Positions 27,596-36,424 of a DNA stretch of 64,000 nucleotides are shown here, in pieces. Each line of letters starts with the position of its first letter. The first letter of the stretch is position 1. Both the position numbers and the translations under genes were made by a program. The DNA is taken from contig NZ_LMEO01000012.1 of assembly GCF_001426375.1 (NCBI RefSeq), forward strand, positions 186,001-250,000, written 5' to 3'. This DNA is from Paenibacillus sp. Root444D2 (GTDB lineage Bacteria > Bacillota > Bacilli > Paenibacillales > NBRC-103111). Below the pieces are notes generated by a model that had not been told where the DNA came from, did no database searches, and saw nothing but the letters and a program-made list of their open reading frames with translations.

Positions 27596-28039
27596 TTAAC
27601 CTAATAATTGTTGAACTAACTGATTGATAAGTTTACCATCAGCGCGTCCTTTAACCTGAGGCATTAATGCCGTCATCACTTTGCCCATATCCGCTTTGGA
27701 AGAAGCACCAATTTGCTGGATGGTCTGCTGTACAATGGCTTTCACTTCTTCCTCAGAAAGCTGTTGCGGCATGTACTCAGCTAGAATAACAAGTTCTGCC
27801 TTCAGGCCCTCGGCCAAATCATCTCTGCCGGCCTTCGTAAATTCATGGAGGGAATCCTTACGCTGTTTGATTTCACGAGTTAGAACGTCAAGCACTTCAT
27901 TGTCATCTAAGGCTCTTTTCAGTTCAATCTCTGAATTCTTAATGGTAGATCTTACCATCCGAATTACGGAAAGTTTAAACTTGTCCTGACTCTTCATCGC
28001 TTGCTTCATATCTTCGTTCAATCGATCGCTTAAGCTCAT
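27596..28039 (-). CDS. yqeY: GatB/YqeY domain protein
   Basis: 147 residues: an N-terminal helical domain (MSLSDRLNEDMKQAMKSQDKFKLSVIRMVRSTIKNSEIE) and the tRNA-binding-like tail domain shared with GatB (ASSKADMGKVMTALMPQVKGRADGKLINQLVQQLL). Function in the cell is not known; the tail suggests tRNA binding. It follows rpsU by eight bases, a conserved pair in Bacillales. Confidence 0.94.
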   Translation of the reverse strand: MSLSDRLNEDMKQAMKSQDKFKLSVIRMVRSTIKNSEIELKRALDDNEVLDVLTREIKQRKDSLHEFTKAGRDDLAEGLKAELVILAEYMPQQLSEEEVKAIVQQTIQQIGASSKADMGKVMTALMPQVKGRADGKLINQLVQQLLG

Positions 28040-28047
28040 GTTGCCTC

Positions 28048-28221
28048 CTAGAACTTTCTCTTACGAGCAGCCTCAGATTTAAGCTTACGCTTAACGCTAG
28101 GCTTGTCATAATGTTTACGTTTTTTAACTTCTGCAAGAATGCCATCCTTAGCGATGGAACGCTTAAAGCGACGAAGTGCAGCATCTATAGTTTCGTTCTT
28201 ACGAACTCGAGTTTCTGACAA
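28048..28221 (-). CDS. rpsU: 30S ribosomal protein S21
   Basis: 57 residues, (M)[20 protein letters not shown] and then a very basic C-terminus, typical of bS21. The start is a TTG at 28221 with GGAGGG seven bases upstream; the longer in-frame extension has no ribosome site and is not part of the family. A consensus promoter lies 55-85 bases upstream. Confidence 0.96.
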   Translation of the reverse strand: MSETRVRKNETIDAALRRFKRSIAKDGILAEVKKRKHYDKPSVKRKLKSEAARKRKF

Positions 28222-28276
28222 CAGTTTTCCCTCCCTCCGAACAGACCATCTAAGACAAAACGGTTCATCAAATCTC

Positions 28277-28305
28277 ATTATAGGTCATAGTAATTAGGGT
28301 GTCAA
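28277..28305 (-). promoter_or_regulatory. Consensus SigA promoter of rpsU-yqeY
   Basis: On the minus strand TTGACA, exactly 17 bases, TATAAT: a perfect match to the vegetative consensus, as expected for a strongly expressed ribosomal gene. A short hairpin (CCTTTC/GAAAGG, 28313-28331) directly upstream may end the HIT gene transcript. Confidence 0.9.
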
Positions 28306-28335
28306 TCGCAAACCTTTCGATTCGTGAAAGGAAGC

Positions 28336-28686
28336 TTAATTGTGAACGCCTAGAGGCGATAAACGTGCCCCAGCCATAAGATGATAATGAAGATGGTGAA
28401 CAATTTGCCCCGCGTTAGCTCCAATATTCGTTATAACTCGATAACCTGATTCTTCTACTTCTAGTTCTCTAGCAATTTGTGCAGCCGCACGCTGAATTTG
28501 CCCGATCATGTTCCAATCCTCTTCTCCCGCATCCGCTAGTGAAGCAATATGCTTCTTAGGAATGATAAGGACATGGATAGGCGAAGCTGGCTGAATATCA
28601 TGGAAAGCAACAATCTGTTCATCCTCATACACTTTCTTAGAGGGAAGTTCCCCCGCAATAATTTTACAAAAAATACAATCACTCAT
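28336..28686 (-). CDS. Histidine triad (HIT/HINT) nucleotide-binding protein
   Basis: 116 residues. CIFCKIIAGE at the N-terminus (two zinc-type cysteines), SPIHVLIIPKKHIASL, and the catalytic HLHYHLMAG triad near the end. HINT proteins hydrolyse purine nucleoside phosphoramidates and acyl-adenylates; the cellular role is generally unclear. The gene stands alone between the S21 promoter and its own promoter. Confidence 0.95.
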   Translation of the reverse strand: MSDCIFCKIIAGELPSKKVYEDEQIVAFHDIQPASPIHVLIIPKKHIASLADAGEEDWNMIGQIQRAAAQIARELEVEESGYRVITNIGANAGQIVHHLHYHLMAGARLSPLGVHN

Positions 28687-28727
28687 TGTTCGGCTTGTCC
28701 CCCACTTTCGTGAAAATACTACTTTTA

Positions 28728-28757
28728 ATTTTATCGGAAAAGAGCTAAAAAATCCAA
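28728..28757 (-). promoter_or_regulatory. Probable SigA promoter of the HIT gene
   Basis: On the minus strand TTGGAT, 18-base spacer, TAAAAT, about 40 bases upstream of the start codon in AT-rich DNA. Confidence 0.45.
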
Positions 28758-28794
28758 TCCAATCTATAATTTTAAATGGAATAATTGCAAAAAA

Positions 28795-28825
28795 AGAAAC
28801 ACCTTATTAATTATAAGATGTTTCT
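28795..28825 (-). terminator. Rho-independent terminator of the 106-aa Gly/Tyr-rich protein gene
   Basis: AGAAACATCTTATAATTAATAAGGTGTTTCT stem followed by TTTTTTG on the minus strand, 23 bases after the stop. Confidence 0.8.
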
Positions 28826-28847
28826 AGATTGAACTGGTTTCATTCCA

Positions 28848-29165
28848 TTAATAATAGGGAAGTAAGGATAAGGCTAGTAATCCAGCTAGCGGGAGGATTT
28901 GTCTTACAAAGCGGCGCCTTGGAAATCCGTAACCGTAACCTGGAAATCCATAACCTGGATATCCGTATGGGTATCCAAAACCGGGATAGGGAAAGAAAGC
29001 TCTCATCTGTTCCTGATCCATTCCACCAATCGGAACGGCTAAGTATAAATTTTCATCATCTACATCTTCCACAATACCGTCATAAACCGCACCACTAGTT
29101 AACGTTACACTCACGTAACGATACATATGCTTCTTACAAATGGCATGAACTTCTTGATGATTCAT
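28848..29165 (-). CDS. Small protein with Sm-like barrel and Gly/Tyr/Pro-rich tail
   Basis: About 105 residues from the ATG at 29165, which has AAGGAGG nine bases upstream; an in-frame ATG at 29195 has none. The first ~50 residues (HMYRYVSVTLTSGAVYDGIVEDVDDENLYLAVP) look like a small Sm/Hfq-type beta barrel. A stretch rich in Tyr, Gly, Pro and Phe (repeats of GYP/GYGFPG, about residues 60-85) follows, ending in an RRR cluster and a hydrophobic segment. Similar proteins occur in Bacillales with unknown role, possibly at the spore or cell surface. I infer no function. Confidence 0.75.
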   Translation of the reverse strand: MNHQEVHAICKKHMYRYVSVTLTSGAVYDGIVEDVDDENLYLAVPIGGMDQEQMRAFFPYPGFGYPYGYPGYGFPGYGYGFPRRRFVRQILPLAGLLALSLLPYY

Positions 29166-29258
29166 AGGCTTATGCCTCCTTTTTACCAACAGCATATTCA
29201 GCTATAGGCAAAAGGCTACTTAGTGAATATATTTGGGCTTATCTCATCACAAAAAAAT

Positions 29259-30320
29259 TTAACGATTATGCTGGTTTTTATGAGCCTGATGAATCTTTTT
29301 CCACTTTGCTTTCTCGGCTGCTTGAAGTCCTTTATCTTCTTTGCGTGCCAAATAAGCGAGCTCCTTTTGTAATTTTAAGTAGTTATTAAATCGTTCAACT
29401 TTCAAAGTCCCTTCATCTAGTGCTCTTTTAACAGCGCATTTCGGTTCATTTTCATGCTTACAATCCTGAAAGAAGCACATTCCTGCAAACTCTTCGATAT
29501 CTTGAAAAGATGTGCTTAATCCATCCGAAACGTCCCAAAGCTGGAGTTCACGCATTCCTGGTGTATCAATCAATATGCCTCCTCCAGGCAGCGTGATAAG
29601 CTCCCGGTGAGTCGTCGTATGCTTCCCTTTGTCATCCCCCGAACGAATATCTCCCGTATCCAGAATCTCCATCCCATAGATACGATTCACCAAGGTTGAT
29701 TTACCCACACCGGACGAGCCAAGAAGCGCGACTGTTTGTCCTGGAGAAATATAAGCGGCAAGCTCATCTAGTCCGCGATTTTCTGCTGAGCTAATAATAT
29801 GAATCGGTACACCTACAGCAACAGCCGCGACCTCTGCAGCCAGTGCCTCCGGATCTTCGCATAAATCCGCTTTACTTAGAACAATAACCGGATTTGCTCC
29901 GCTCTCCCAAGCTAACACCATATATCGCTCAATACGGCGTACATTAAAATCTAGATTAAGCGCTGTGAACAGAAACACGGTATCAACATTCGTGGCAACA
30001 ATTTGTTCTTCGGTGACTTGACCAGCTACTTTACGGGAAAACTTACTTTTACGCGGCAATACAGCATGGATCGTTGCTCGTTGTTCTTCTCCCCTTATGG
30101 AAAGTACGACCCAATCGCCTACAGCGGGGTAGTCTTCACGACGCAGAGCTAGATGCCGCATTTTACCAGACACCTCGGCTAGCGCTTCCCCGACTTCCGT
30201 CTGTACGCGATACATATGTTTATGTTCCAAGGAAACCCGTCCAACCTGGTATCCCTCGTTTAGATAAGGTTCGAAAGCTTTTTCAAAAAAGGAATTCCAT
30301 CCTAAATCTTCATTTTTCAA
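29259..30320 (-). CDS. rsgA: Ribosome small subunit-dependent GTPase A
   Basis: Circularly permuted GTPase that checks late 30S assembly. 353 residues: N-terminal OB-fold, G4 (VLSKADL) before G1 (GSSGVGKSTLVN) and G3 (DTPGMREL), and the C-terminal zinc site (CFFQDCKHENEPKCAVKRA). It is somewhat longer than B. subtilis RsgA and is placed alone, so it may be the YjeQ-type second copy or the only one. Confidence 0.94.
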   Translation of the reverse strand: MKNEDLGWNSFFEKAFEPYLNEGYQVGRVSLEHKHMYRVQTEVGEALAEVSGKMRHLALRREDYPAVGDWVVLSIRGEEQRATIHAVLPRKSKFSRKVAGQVTEEQIVATNVDTVFLFTALNLDFNVRRIERYMVLAWESGANPVIVLSKADLCEDPEALAAEVAAVAVGVPIHIISSAENRGLDELAAYISPGQTVALLGSSGVGKSTLVNRIYGMEILDTGDIRSGDDKGKHTTTHRELITLPGGGILIDTPGMRELQLWDVSDGLSTSFQDIEEFAGMCFFQDCKHENEPKCAVKRALDEGTLKVERFNNYLKLQKELAYLARKEDKGLQAAEKAKWKKIHQAHKNQHNR

Positions 30321-30449
30321 GTGTGTATTTCATCCTCTCATGTGGTTCTATTCTGAAGTATAGACCGCAGGTATTGACATCACACGGGAAATAATGATTT
30401 AGATTATTTTTTCCTTCTTCAAATTTTATACGGATGGTCAATTAAATTG

Positions 30450-30478
30450 TAGACTGGAAGTCTATTTTTGCATATAAT
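30450..30478 (+). promoter_or_regulatory. Promoter with candidate TetR operator upstream of the TetR-oxidoreductase gene
   Basis: A perfect palindrome TAGACT-GGA-AGTCTA (30450-30464) overlaps the place of the -35 box. TATAAT stands at 30473-30478, about 35 bases before the start codon. A palindrome covering the promoter of a TetR-type gene is the usual autoregulation layout. Confidence 0.5.
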
Positions 30479-30512
30479 AGGAGTAAATCGATGGTAGGAA
30501 TGGAGTGAGCGG

Positions 30513-32435
30513 ATGAGCCAATTCATGAGAGCCTCCACCCGCAAAAAGCGTGATGTGATGATGGAAGCCGCCTTAACCATGTTTATGGAAAAAGGCTATG
30601 AGAATGTGTCCGTAGACGATATCATCGCGGCGACGGGATCATCAAAGGGAACGTTTTATCATTATTTTAAAAGCAAAGATGCCATCATTTCAGCGCTTTA
30701 CAGTAAACAAATTCAATTCATTCAAGAATGGGTGAAGCAACCTCCCTCCAAGGTCCAATCCCTTGAAGGACACATTAATCGCTTATTTTTAGACTTAGCG
30801 TCCAACATTCATTCCTCACCACGACTTGTCCGAAGCTTACAAGCTTTATCCTTGCAAAATGAAACCGTAAAAACGGAAGAACAGCAGCAATTAAACGTAT
30901 TATCTGAAAGTTTATTACATTGGCTGCCTGAACCTAGAAAAATTGAACTGCTCGTTTGTATCTATACGGGAACGGTCCGTACTTGGTGCAATCAAGATGA
31001 TGCCGATTTGCTCTCCATGATGAAAAACAACTTAGCCTGGCTGTGGGTAGGTTTGCGCTCCAGCGAACCCTACGCACCTTTGCAGGTAGAACCAGTCCCC
31101 AAGGAGGAAAACAAAATGAAAGTAGCTATTATTGGCGGAGGCTTGGCAGGCTTAACAGCGGCCGCTTATTTATCTGAGAATCCGCATGTCGAAGGTATCC
31201 TTTTCGAGCGCAGCCCGCAGCTTGGAGGACGTGCTTTTACTTACGAAAAAGCAGGATTTACACTCAACTATGGCGCACATGCCATCTATGGGATTGATCG
31301 ACATACATTAACAAACATGGAACGTGAACTTGGACTATCTTTCTCTTCCAAACAAGTAGATAAACGCAAAGTTTTTTACGCGAAACATAATCAACTTACA
31401 GCAGCACCACTCGATGCCATTAACCTCCTAAGAACTGATCTGCTCAGCACGATGCAAAAAGTAAGATTCGTCGGTGAAATTACAGCCATTATCGCGAATA
31501 TTCACAACTTAAAAAACTACGCAACTCTTGCTGATTATTTGGCAGAGTCCAATGCGGACGAGGATGTTAAAGAGTTATGGGAGCATTTGGTTTGCTCCAA
31601 CTTCTTCATTACACCTGAGGATGCCCGCAATGTATCCGGCGCGGTAATCAGCGAGTACTATCATAACTTGTTCCTTTCCTCGAAGCCCGTCAATTATGTA
31701 TTGGGAAGCTGGGCTGTCATTACGAATCAGCTTAAGCAAAAACTGACGACGTCCGGCAGATGGGAAATCGCCCTTCAAGAAGGCGTGGAAAGCCTCCGTT
31801 ACGCAGATCGTAAATTTGTACTGCATACCAAAAACCGTGAAGTTGCCTTTGACAAAGTGATCTTCGCTATGCCAGTTCAACAAGTCGTCAAGCTTCTAAA
31901 GGGTACAGCATGGGAGCCATTCCTATCTCCGTATGAATCCAATACCGCAACCGAAGTTATGGTATATGACGTTGGGTTAAGCCGTGTTGTCGCGAGACCA
32001 TTCAGCTATATCAGTGACATGGATAACAAGCTGTTCATCAGCGATGTTTCCGCGACAGACCACACATTGGTACCAGAAGGGGGTCAGCTGCTGCAAGGTA
32101 TTGCATATTTAAGTGACCGCTTTGATAACGAGGAACAGCGCAAAGCGTATCTTGAAGAAAAGAACCTCCAAATGGAAGCCCTATTTGATAAACATTATCC
32201 AGGCTGGCGCGATGCTACAGCCGTGAAACGGGTTTCGAAAAAAGCGATGGTATCCAGCGTGAAAAACATTGCTTCCAATAATCTACTGCCGATACGTGTA
32301 GAAAACGTGCCTTTCTACTTCTGCGGAGACGGCTGTACAGGTAAGGGTGAGCTTGCAGAACGCGCATTCTCTAGTGCCCGTACCGCGGCGTTATCCATTG
32401 TGCACGAAGTGGAGCAAGCACTTCAAAAAGTTTAA
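30513..32435 (+). CDS. Fusion of a TetR-type repressor and an FAD-dependent oxidoreductase
   Basis: 640 residues in one frame. Residues ~1-190 are a TetR regulator: the helix-turn-helix VSVDDIIAATGSSKGTFYHYFKSKDAI, then a ligand-binding-like helical domain. Residues 202-640 start MKVAIIGGGLAGLTAAAYLSE, an FAD-binding Rossmann fold of the amine oxidase/phytoene desaturase type, and end with a FAD-contact motif FYFCGDGCTGKGELAERA. A strong AAGGAGG (31101-31107) precedes the in-frame ATG at 31116 (Met202), so the oxidoreductase could also be made on its own. This suggests two once-separate overlapping genes now joined. The substrate is unknown. The gene converges on the cts operon and shares its bidirectional terminator. 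Confidence 0.85.
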   Translation: MSQFMRASTRKKRDVMMEAALTMFMEKGYENVSVDDIIAATGSSKGTFYHYFKSKDAIISALYSKQIQFIQEWVKQPPSKVQSLEGHINRLFLDLASNIHSSPRLVRSLQALSLQNETVKTEEQQQLNVLSESLLHWLPEPRKIELLVCIYTGTVRTWCNQDDADLLSMMKNNLAWLWVGLRSSEPYAPLQVEPVPKEENKMKVAIIGGGLAGLTAAAYLSENPHVEGILFERSPQLGGRAFTYEKAGFTLNYGAHAIYGIDRHTLTNMERELGLSFSSKQVDKRKVFYAKHNQLTAAPLDAINLLRTDLLSTMQKVRFVGEITAIIANIHNLKNYATLADYLAESNADEDVKELWEHLVCSNFFITPEDARNVSGAVISEYYHNLFLSSKPVNYVLGSWAVITNQLKQKLTTSGRWEIALQEGVESLRYADRKFVLHTKNREVAFDKVIFAMPVQQVVKLLKGTAWEPFLSPYESNTATEVMVYDVGLSRVVARPFSYISDMDNKLFISDVSATDHTLVPEGGQLLQGIAYLSDRFDNEEQRKAYLEEKNLQMEALFDKHYPGWRDATAVKRVSKKAMVSSVKNIASNNLLPIRVENVPFYFCGDGCTGKGELAERAFSSARTAALSIVHEVEQALQKV

Positions 32436-32461
32436 TCCGTCCAACATGGGTGGATAATTAT

Positions 32462-32515
32462 AACGAACAAACAACCAGCCCTCCCATTCGCGGAAGAGCT
32501 GGTTGTTTGTTCGTT
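32462..32515. terminator. Bidirectional terminator between the TetR-oxidoreductase gene and the cts operon
   Basis: An 18-base arm (AACGAACAAACAACCAGC) and its complement flank an 18-base loop, with T runs on both strands. It touches the ctsZ stop codon. Confidence 0.9.
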
Positions 32516-35500
32516 TTATTGTTTGGTCACACGCACATCATCAAAGTGAAGCGTAGTTCCGCCAGGTGAATCCACGTAAAATCCAACATCGATCTGACCA
32601 TTGGTCACCATAATATCACTTACACTGATGTATTTCCAAACACCGCTGTTACTGATGTTCGTATAAATGGCTGACCCGCCATAGTTTTGAATCTCAGCTC
32701 TGGCAGTCGTCGGTGTCGTGTTCTTCATGCGGACCCAGGCTTCAAATTTGTATTTTACATTATTAACAGGAACACTAATAGTTTGATGAATGCTTTGTTG
32801 ATAGGCGCCTGCTGCAAAGAAGTATGCCCGCTTATCACCCGTCCATGGGGATTCCGGCGGATTGGTTGTTGAGCCGCTATCCACGCCATAAGCAACAGCT
32901 TGCGTGCCAGGATGCCACTCAACCCAATTATGACTTTGACTCGTGTCACGTTCGAAACCAGGATTGTCTAGCAGATTCTGTTCAGAAACCGGCGTTCCCG
33001 CTGCCGAAGTTGAAAGAAGCAAGCGATCTAAATTGATGTTCCCACTGTCAGCGGCGTCGTATTTAAATGCAATCGTGTTTGCCCCTGCGTTTAACGCCAC
33101 CGTTTGCACATTATCCTGCCAGACGTTCCAATTCGCACCAGGACTTGTGAAACTGGTTTGTCCTAGCTTGGATCCATTGATGTAAGTACTCAACGTTTTC
33201 GTTGCTGCACTGCCATTAGCATATCGCAGTGCTACCTGATAGCTCCCAGCGCTAGGGACATTCACGTTGTATTTCACCTGCGCGCCTGCTGCGCTCAATC
33301 CGTCTACAAAAGCCGTACCACTATAGTACCAATGGTTTGCGTTCATTGCACTGCCACCAGAAAGTTCAGCACTCTCTGCTTCATATTTACCGACGATTGG
33401 CGCAAAGGGTACCGTGATGTTGTCGATGTTGGCATTGCCCGTATCGCCCGACTCTGAGTAATACTTATAGGTCACAACATTCACACCGGCTGTCAACGGC
33501 AGTGTCTCTGATTGCGTAGACCAAGTGTCCCAATTCGCGAGATTAGCGAGCGAGGTGGACTTTACTCTTTTTCCATTAACAAAAATACTGACTGACTTCG
33601 CTGAGTCTGAGGCATTCGCATAACGTAAGGAAACATTATAGTCACCGCCTGTTTTCACCTTTGGATAGAAGGTGACACCAGCGCCGTCATTACCCAAACC
33701 ATCCACAAATCCAGTTCCCGTATATCCCGTATGATTGGTGTTAGTTGAGGCCTTTGCAGCAACTGTATTGCCAGAAAGCGATGCATCCTCAGCTTCCAAT
33801 TGCGTAGCAGTTGCGCTCACTGCAGCAACACCTGCAACAGCAATAGATTTAGAAGAAGCTGTACCTGCCGCCACTTTCACATAGGTCACAACGCCATAGA
33901 TGTCCTTCCCAGTTGCCCAGCCTTCCCCAGCCGCAGCTTTTAATGCTTGAAGGCTTGCATAAGAAGTCATAGCTGTACTGTTATTCGTTACGGTAGTTCC
34001 AGCAGAACCGTGCAGCTTAACGATATAGGATTGTAGAGTTGGCGTGTAGCTGCCGCTCTTTGCCCCTAATGTAAAACTTAGCGAGCCTGCACCATTATCC
34101 TGCGCAGTCATATTTTGCTTAAAATAAGTACCGCTTTCATAGTTATAACTGGAGCCATCATCATCATAGTACATGAAACTCGACTGCGTCGTATCCGGAA
34201 ACACATCTACATCAACGGAAGTGACTGAAGCCTGCCCAACGTAATCCTGCACTTTCTGCGTCGGGATAATGGCACCTTTTTTAATAAAGAGAGGGATATC
34301 TGTCAACGTGTCCGGATTAACCGAATATCGGATGGTTTGACCGCCAGTTATTGTATTACCTCGTGCATAGTCAATCCATGAACCAGACGGCAAATAGATA
34401 TCCTTACTCGTCTGCTGTTTATCTACCACAGGCGCGGCTAGCAGCCAATCACCGAACATCCAAGCATCCGTGTAGTTTTTGACAGCCGCATCTGTCGGAT
34501 ATGCTTGCATCAATGGGCGAACGAGTCCATTCCCATTCTCGTAAGCACTTCTCTCATAGGCATACATATAAGGGATCAAGGAGTACCGAAGTTGAATAGC
34601 CTCTTTAGAAGCCTCTTCCGCCGTCGATCCGAAATACCATGGCTGGCGCTGTTGATGATTGTTCCCATGTACGCGGAAAACAGGTGTTAAAGCGCTGAAC
34701 TGCATCCACCGTGCGTATAAATCGGGATTCGGATTGTTCGTCGTGCCATCCTGCTGATTGAATCCCCCAGTATCCATGCCCCACTTCACCTGGCCATTGT
34801 TCACGGAGGATAGCATAACTGCCCTTTGCTCCTGCATCCCAGCAGCCCAGTTGATCCGTTCACCTTTATTGTATTGAATGCCAATATCACCAGACCAAAG
34901 CGTAGTCGCATACCGCTGGGCACCTGGGTAGAAAGTTCTAGCTGTTTGCCAAACACGCTGTGCTCCACTCGTATAAGCCCGCCCCCCCTCGTACATGGTC
35001 TGAGACATATGGCCTGTTGTGAAATTGCCAAACCAATACGATGCTCCACCTGAAGATACTTTATCCGTCTCATCATTCCACCAACCCATGATCCCTTTAT
35101 TGAGCGCATCTATGGAATGATTCCAGAACCAGGCACGTTCACCAGCATTATAAGGGTCAATACTGCGTACAGTTACGGGTATGAAATAATCCTGATACTC
35201 GTTATGACCCGGGTAAAAATAACCGCCGTTTGTCGCGTCTGTTCCTTGGGTCGTCACACTCATAGAAGCATCCTTCGTAACGATGCGAGGCTTCGTAATT
35301 CCGATCATTTTGATGCCTTTAGCATCCATTGTTGTCTTTAGAGAAGTCGTGGAAGCAGAAGGGAAATTCGTCGTATTCCACGCGAATTCACCGTAGTTGG
35401 TTTCCCCGTACTTTTTCCAGTCATAGTCAAAGGCGTAAGCATCTATAGGGATATTTTTGGCACGATACGTATCCACGTTATTCGTAACTTCCGTTTGATT

Positions 35501-36370
35501 CGTATCCCACTCAAAGTTCATGAATCCAAGCGACCACTTAGGAAGCATCGGTGGTTTGCCCGTAATTTCCCCTACACTGGTCATGATTTCCTTCGGGGTA
35601 CCGAGCATAATATAATACTCCACATTTTGTTTCACATAACGTCGTCCCTCAGAAGGGGTCCCGCCATAATAAAACTCCATCTGACCGGTTGTGCCATCTG
35701 TATAGGGGTAACCGCCATCGCTATCGACTAATAATCCATAACCCGCTGTACTCCAAATAAGGGGACCACCCGAATCTCCCTGTTCACCCGCATGGGCGGC
35801 ATGACTGGACGAATTCCGCAGCAGGTCACCTCCGCTATCAAAAGCATTGAAGCTCCGTATGCCATACATATTGTCACCGGTGCCATGAACGAAGCGAACA
35901 CCGTCTGAGAATACACCACCCCCGGATGGTTCCCAGAATAGCGTAGTACCATCCGCCTTTTTGACTGTCATACGAACCGGGTTCTTGGTAATCTCAATCT
36001 TCATACTGGCGGTTGTGATGGTCATTGGATTGGCTGCTGTGTTAATCGTAGCTCCTACAGCTGACCACGTTTTGTTCGGATCCAGCATCGGCGTTTTCGC
36101 GCTTGCCGCTATGCCATTCGGTCGATAATCCACCTTCAAGATACCGTTTTGCACCGCTTGTACAACCAAGAGGTCATCATTCGGCTCCGCACCATTATCA
36201 ACGGTTAGCGTCAAGGTATCTCCGGTTACACTTGAAGTAATGAGATTGCCTAGGCTGCTGACATAAGCATGTGCAGAAGAAGCAGGAAGCAAGGTAAGCA
36301 TTGAACCAAACAACGTAAACGCTGTTAAAAAAGCAGCGATACGTGGAACCTCTTTGCTCGGTAAACTCAT
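32516..36370 (-). CDS. ctsZ: Secreted 6-alpha-glucosyltransferase, GH31 (CtsZ)
   Basis: 1284 residues. It makes alpha-isomaltosyl ends on malto-oligosaccharides by alpha-1,6 transfer, the first step of cycloalternan synthesis. A 35-residue signal peptide ends ASSAHA before YVSSLGNL; both numbers equal those I remember for CtsZ of Bacillus globisporus C11. The GH31 barrel carries the nucleophile Asp433 (GWWNDETD) and acid/base Asp495 (LWSGDIGIQ). A DUF5110-like domain, two CBM35 modules (~820-950 and ~965-1095, each opening with an EAE(D)A-type strand) and a C-terminal jelly-roll CBM (NLLDNPGFERDTS to end) follow. The start is the ATG at 36370, eight bases after AAAGGGAG; a TTG one codon upstream is less likely. 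It is last in the operon, 54 bases after ctsY. Confidence 0.93.
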   Translation of the reverse strand: MSLPSKEVPRIAAFLTAFTLFGSMLTLLPASSAHAYVSSLGNLITSSVTGDTLTLTVDNGAEPNDDLLVVQAVQNGILKVDYRPNGIAASAKTPMLDPNKTWSAVGATINTAANPMTITTASMKIEITKNPVRMTVKKADGTTLFWEPSGGGVFSDGVRFVHGTGDNMYGIRSFNAFDSGGDLLRNSSSHAAHAGEQGDSGGPLIWSTAGYGLLVDSDGGYPYTDGTTGQMEFYYGGTPSEGRRYVKQNVEYYIMLGTPKEIMTSVGEITGKPPMLPKWSLGFMNFEWDTNQTEVTNNVDTYRAKNIPIDAYAFDYDWKKYGETNYGEFAWNTTNFPSASTTSLKTTMDAKGIKMIGITKPRIVTKDASMSVTTQGTDATNGGYFYPGHNEYQDYFIPVTVRSIDPYNAGERAWFWNHSIDALNKGIMGWWNDETDKVSSGGASYWFGNFTTGHMSQTMYEGGRAYTSGAQRVWQTARTFYPGAQRYATTLWSGDIGIQYNKGERINWAAGMQEQRAVMLSSVNNGQVKWGMDTGGFNQQDGTTNNPNPDLYARWMQFSALTPVFRVHGNNHQQRQPWYFGSTAEEASKEAIQLRYSLIPYMYAYERSAYENGNGLVRPLMQAYPTDAAVKNYTDAWMFGDWLLAAPVVDKQQTSKDIYLPSGSWIDYARGNTITGGQTIRYSVNPDTLTDIPLFIKKGAIIPTQKVQDYVGQASVTSVDVDVFPDTTQSSFMYYDDDGSSYNYESGTYFKQNMTAQDNGAGSLSFTLGAKSGSYTPTLQSYIVKLHGSAGTTVTNNSTAMTSYASLQALKAAAGEGWATGKDIYGVVTYVKVAAGTASSKSIAVAGVAAVSATATQLEAEDASLSGNTVAAKASTNTNHTGYTGTGFVDGLGNDGAGVTFYPKVKTGGDYNVSLRYANASDSAKSVSIFVNGKRVKSTSLANLANWDTWSTQSETLPLTAGVNVVTYKYYSESGDTGNANIDNITVPFAPIVGKYEAESAELSGGSAMNANHWYYSGTAFVDGLSAAGAQVKYNVNVPSAGSYQVALRYANGSAATKTLSTYINGSKLGQTSFTSPGANWNVWQDNVQTVALNAGANTIAFKYDAADSGNINLDRLLLSTSAAGTPVSEQNLLDNPGFERDTSQSHNWVEWHPGTQAVAYGVDSGSTTNPPESPWTGDKRAYFFAAGAYQQSIHQTISVPVNNVKYKFEAWVRMKNTTPTTARAEIQNYGGSAIYTNISNSGVWKYISVSDIMVTNGQIDVGFYVDSPGGTTLHFDDVRVTKQ

Positions 36371-36424
36371 CAATGATACTCCCTTTCGACTAGGAAATGA
36401 GAGAGGGACATGCCCTCCCTTCTT

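Noticed and set aside
28222-28278. N-terminal extension of S21
   Set aside because: The extension is not found in the S21 family and would run back to the -10 box of the rpsU promoter; the TTG at 28221 has the ribosome site.
36371-36424. Terminator between ctsY and ctsZ
   Set aside because: There is a small GAGGG/CCCTC hairpin but no T run; ctsZ follows after 54 bases and is most likely cotranscribed.
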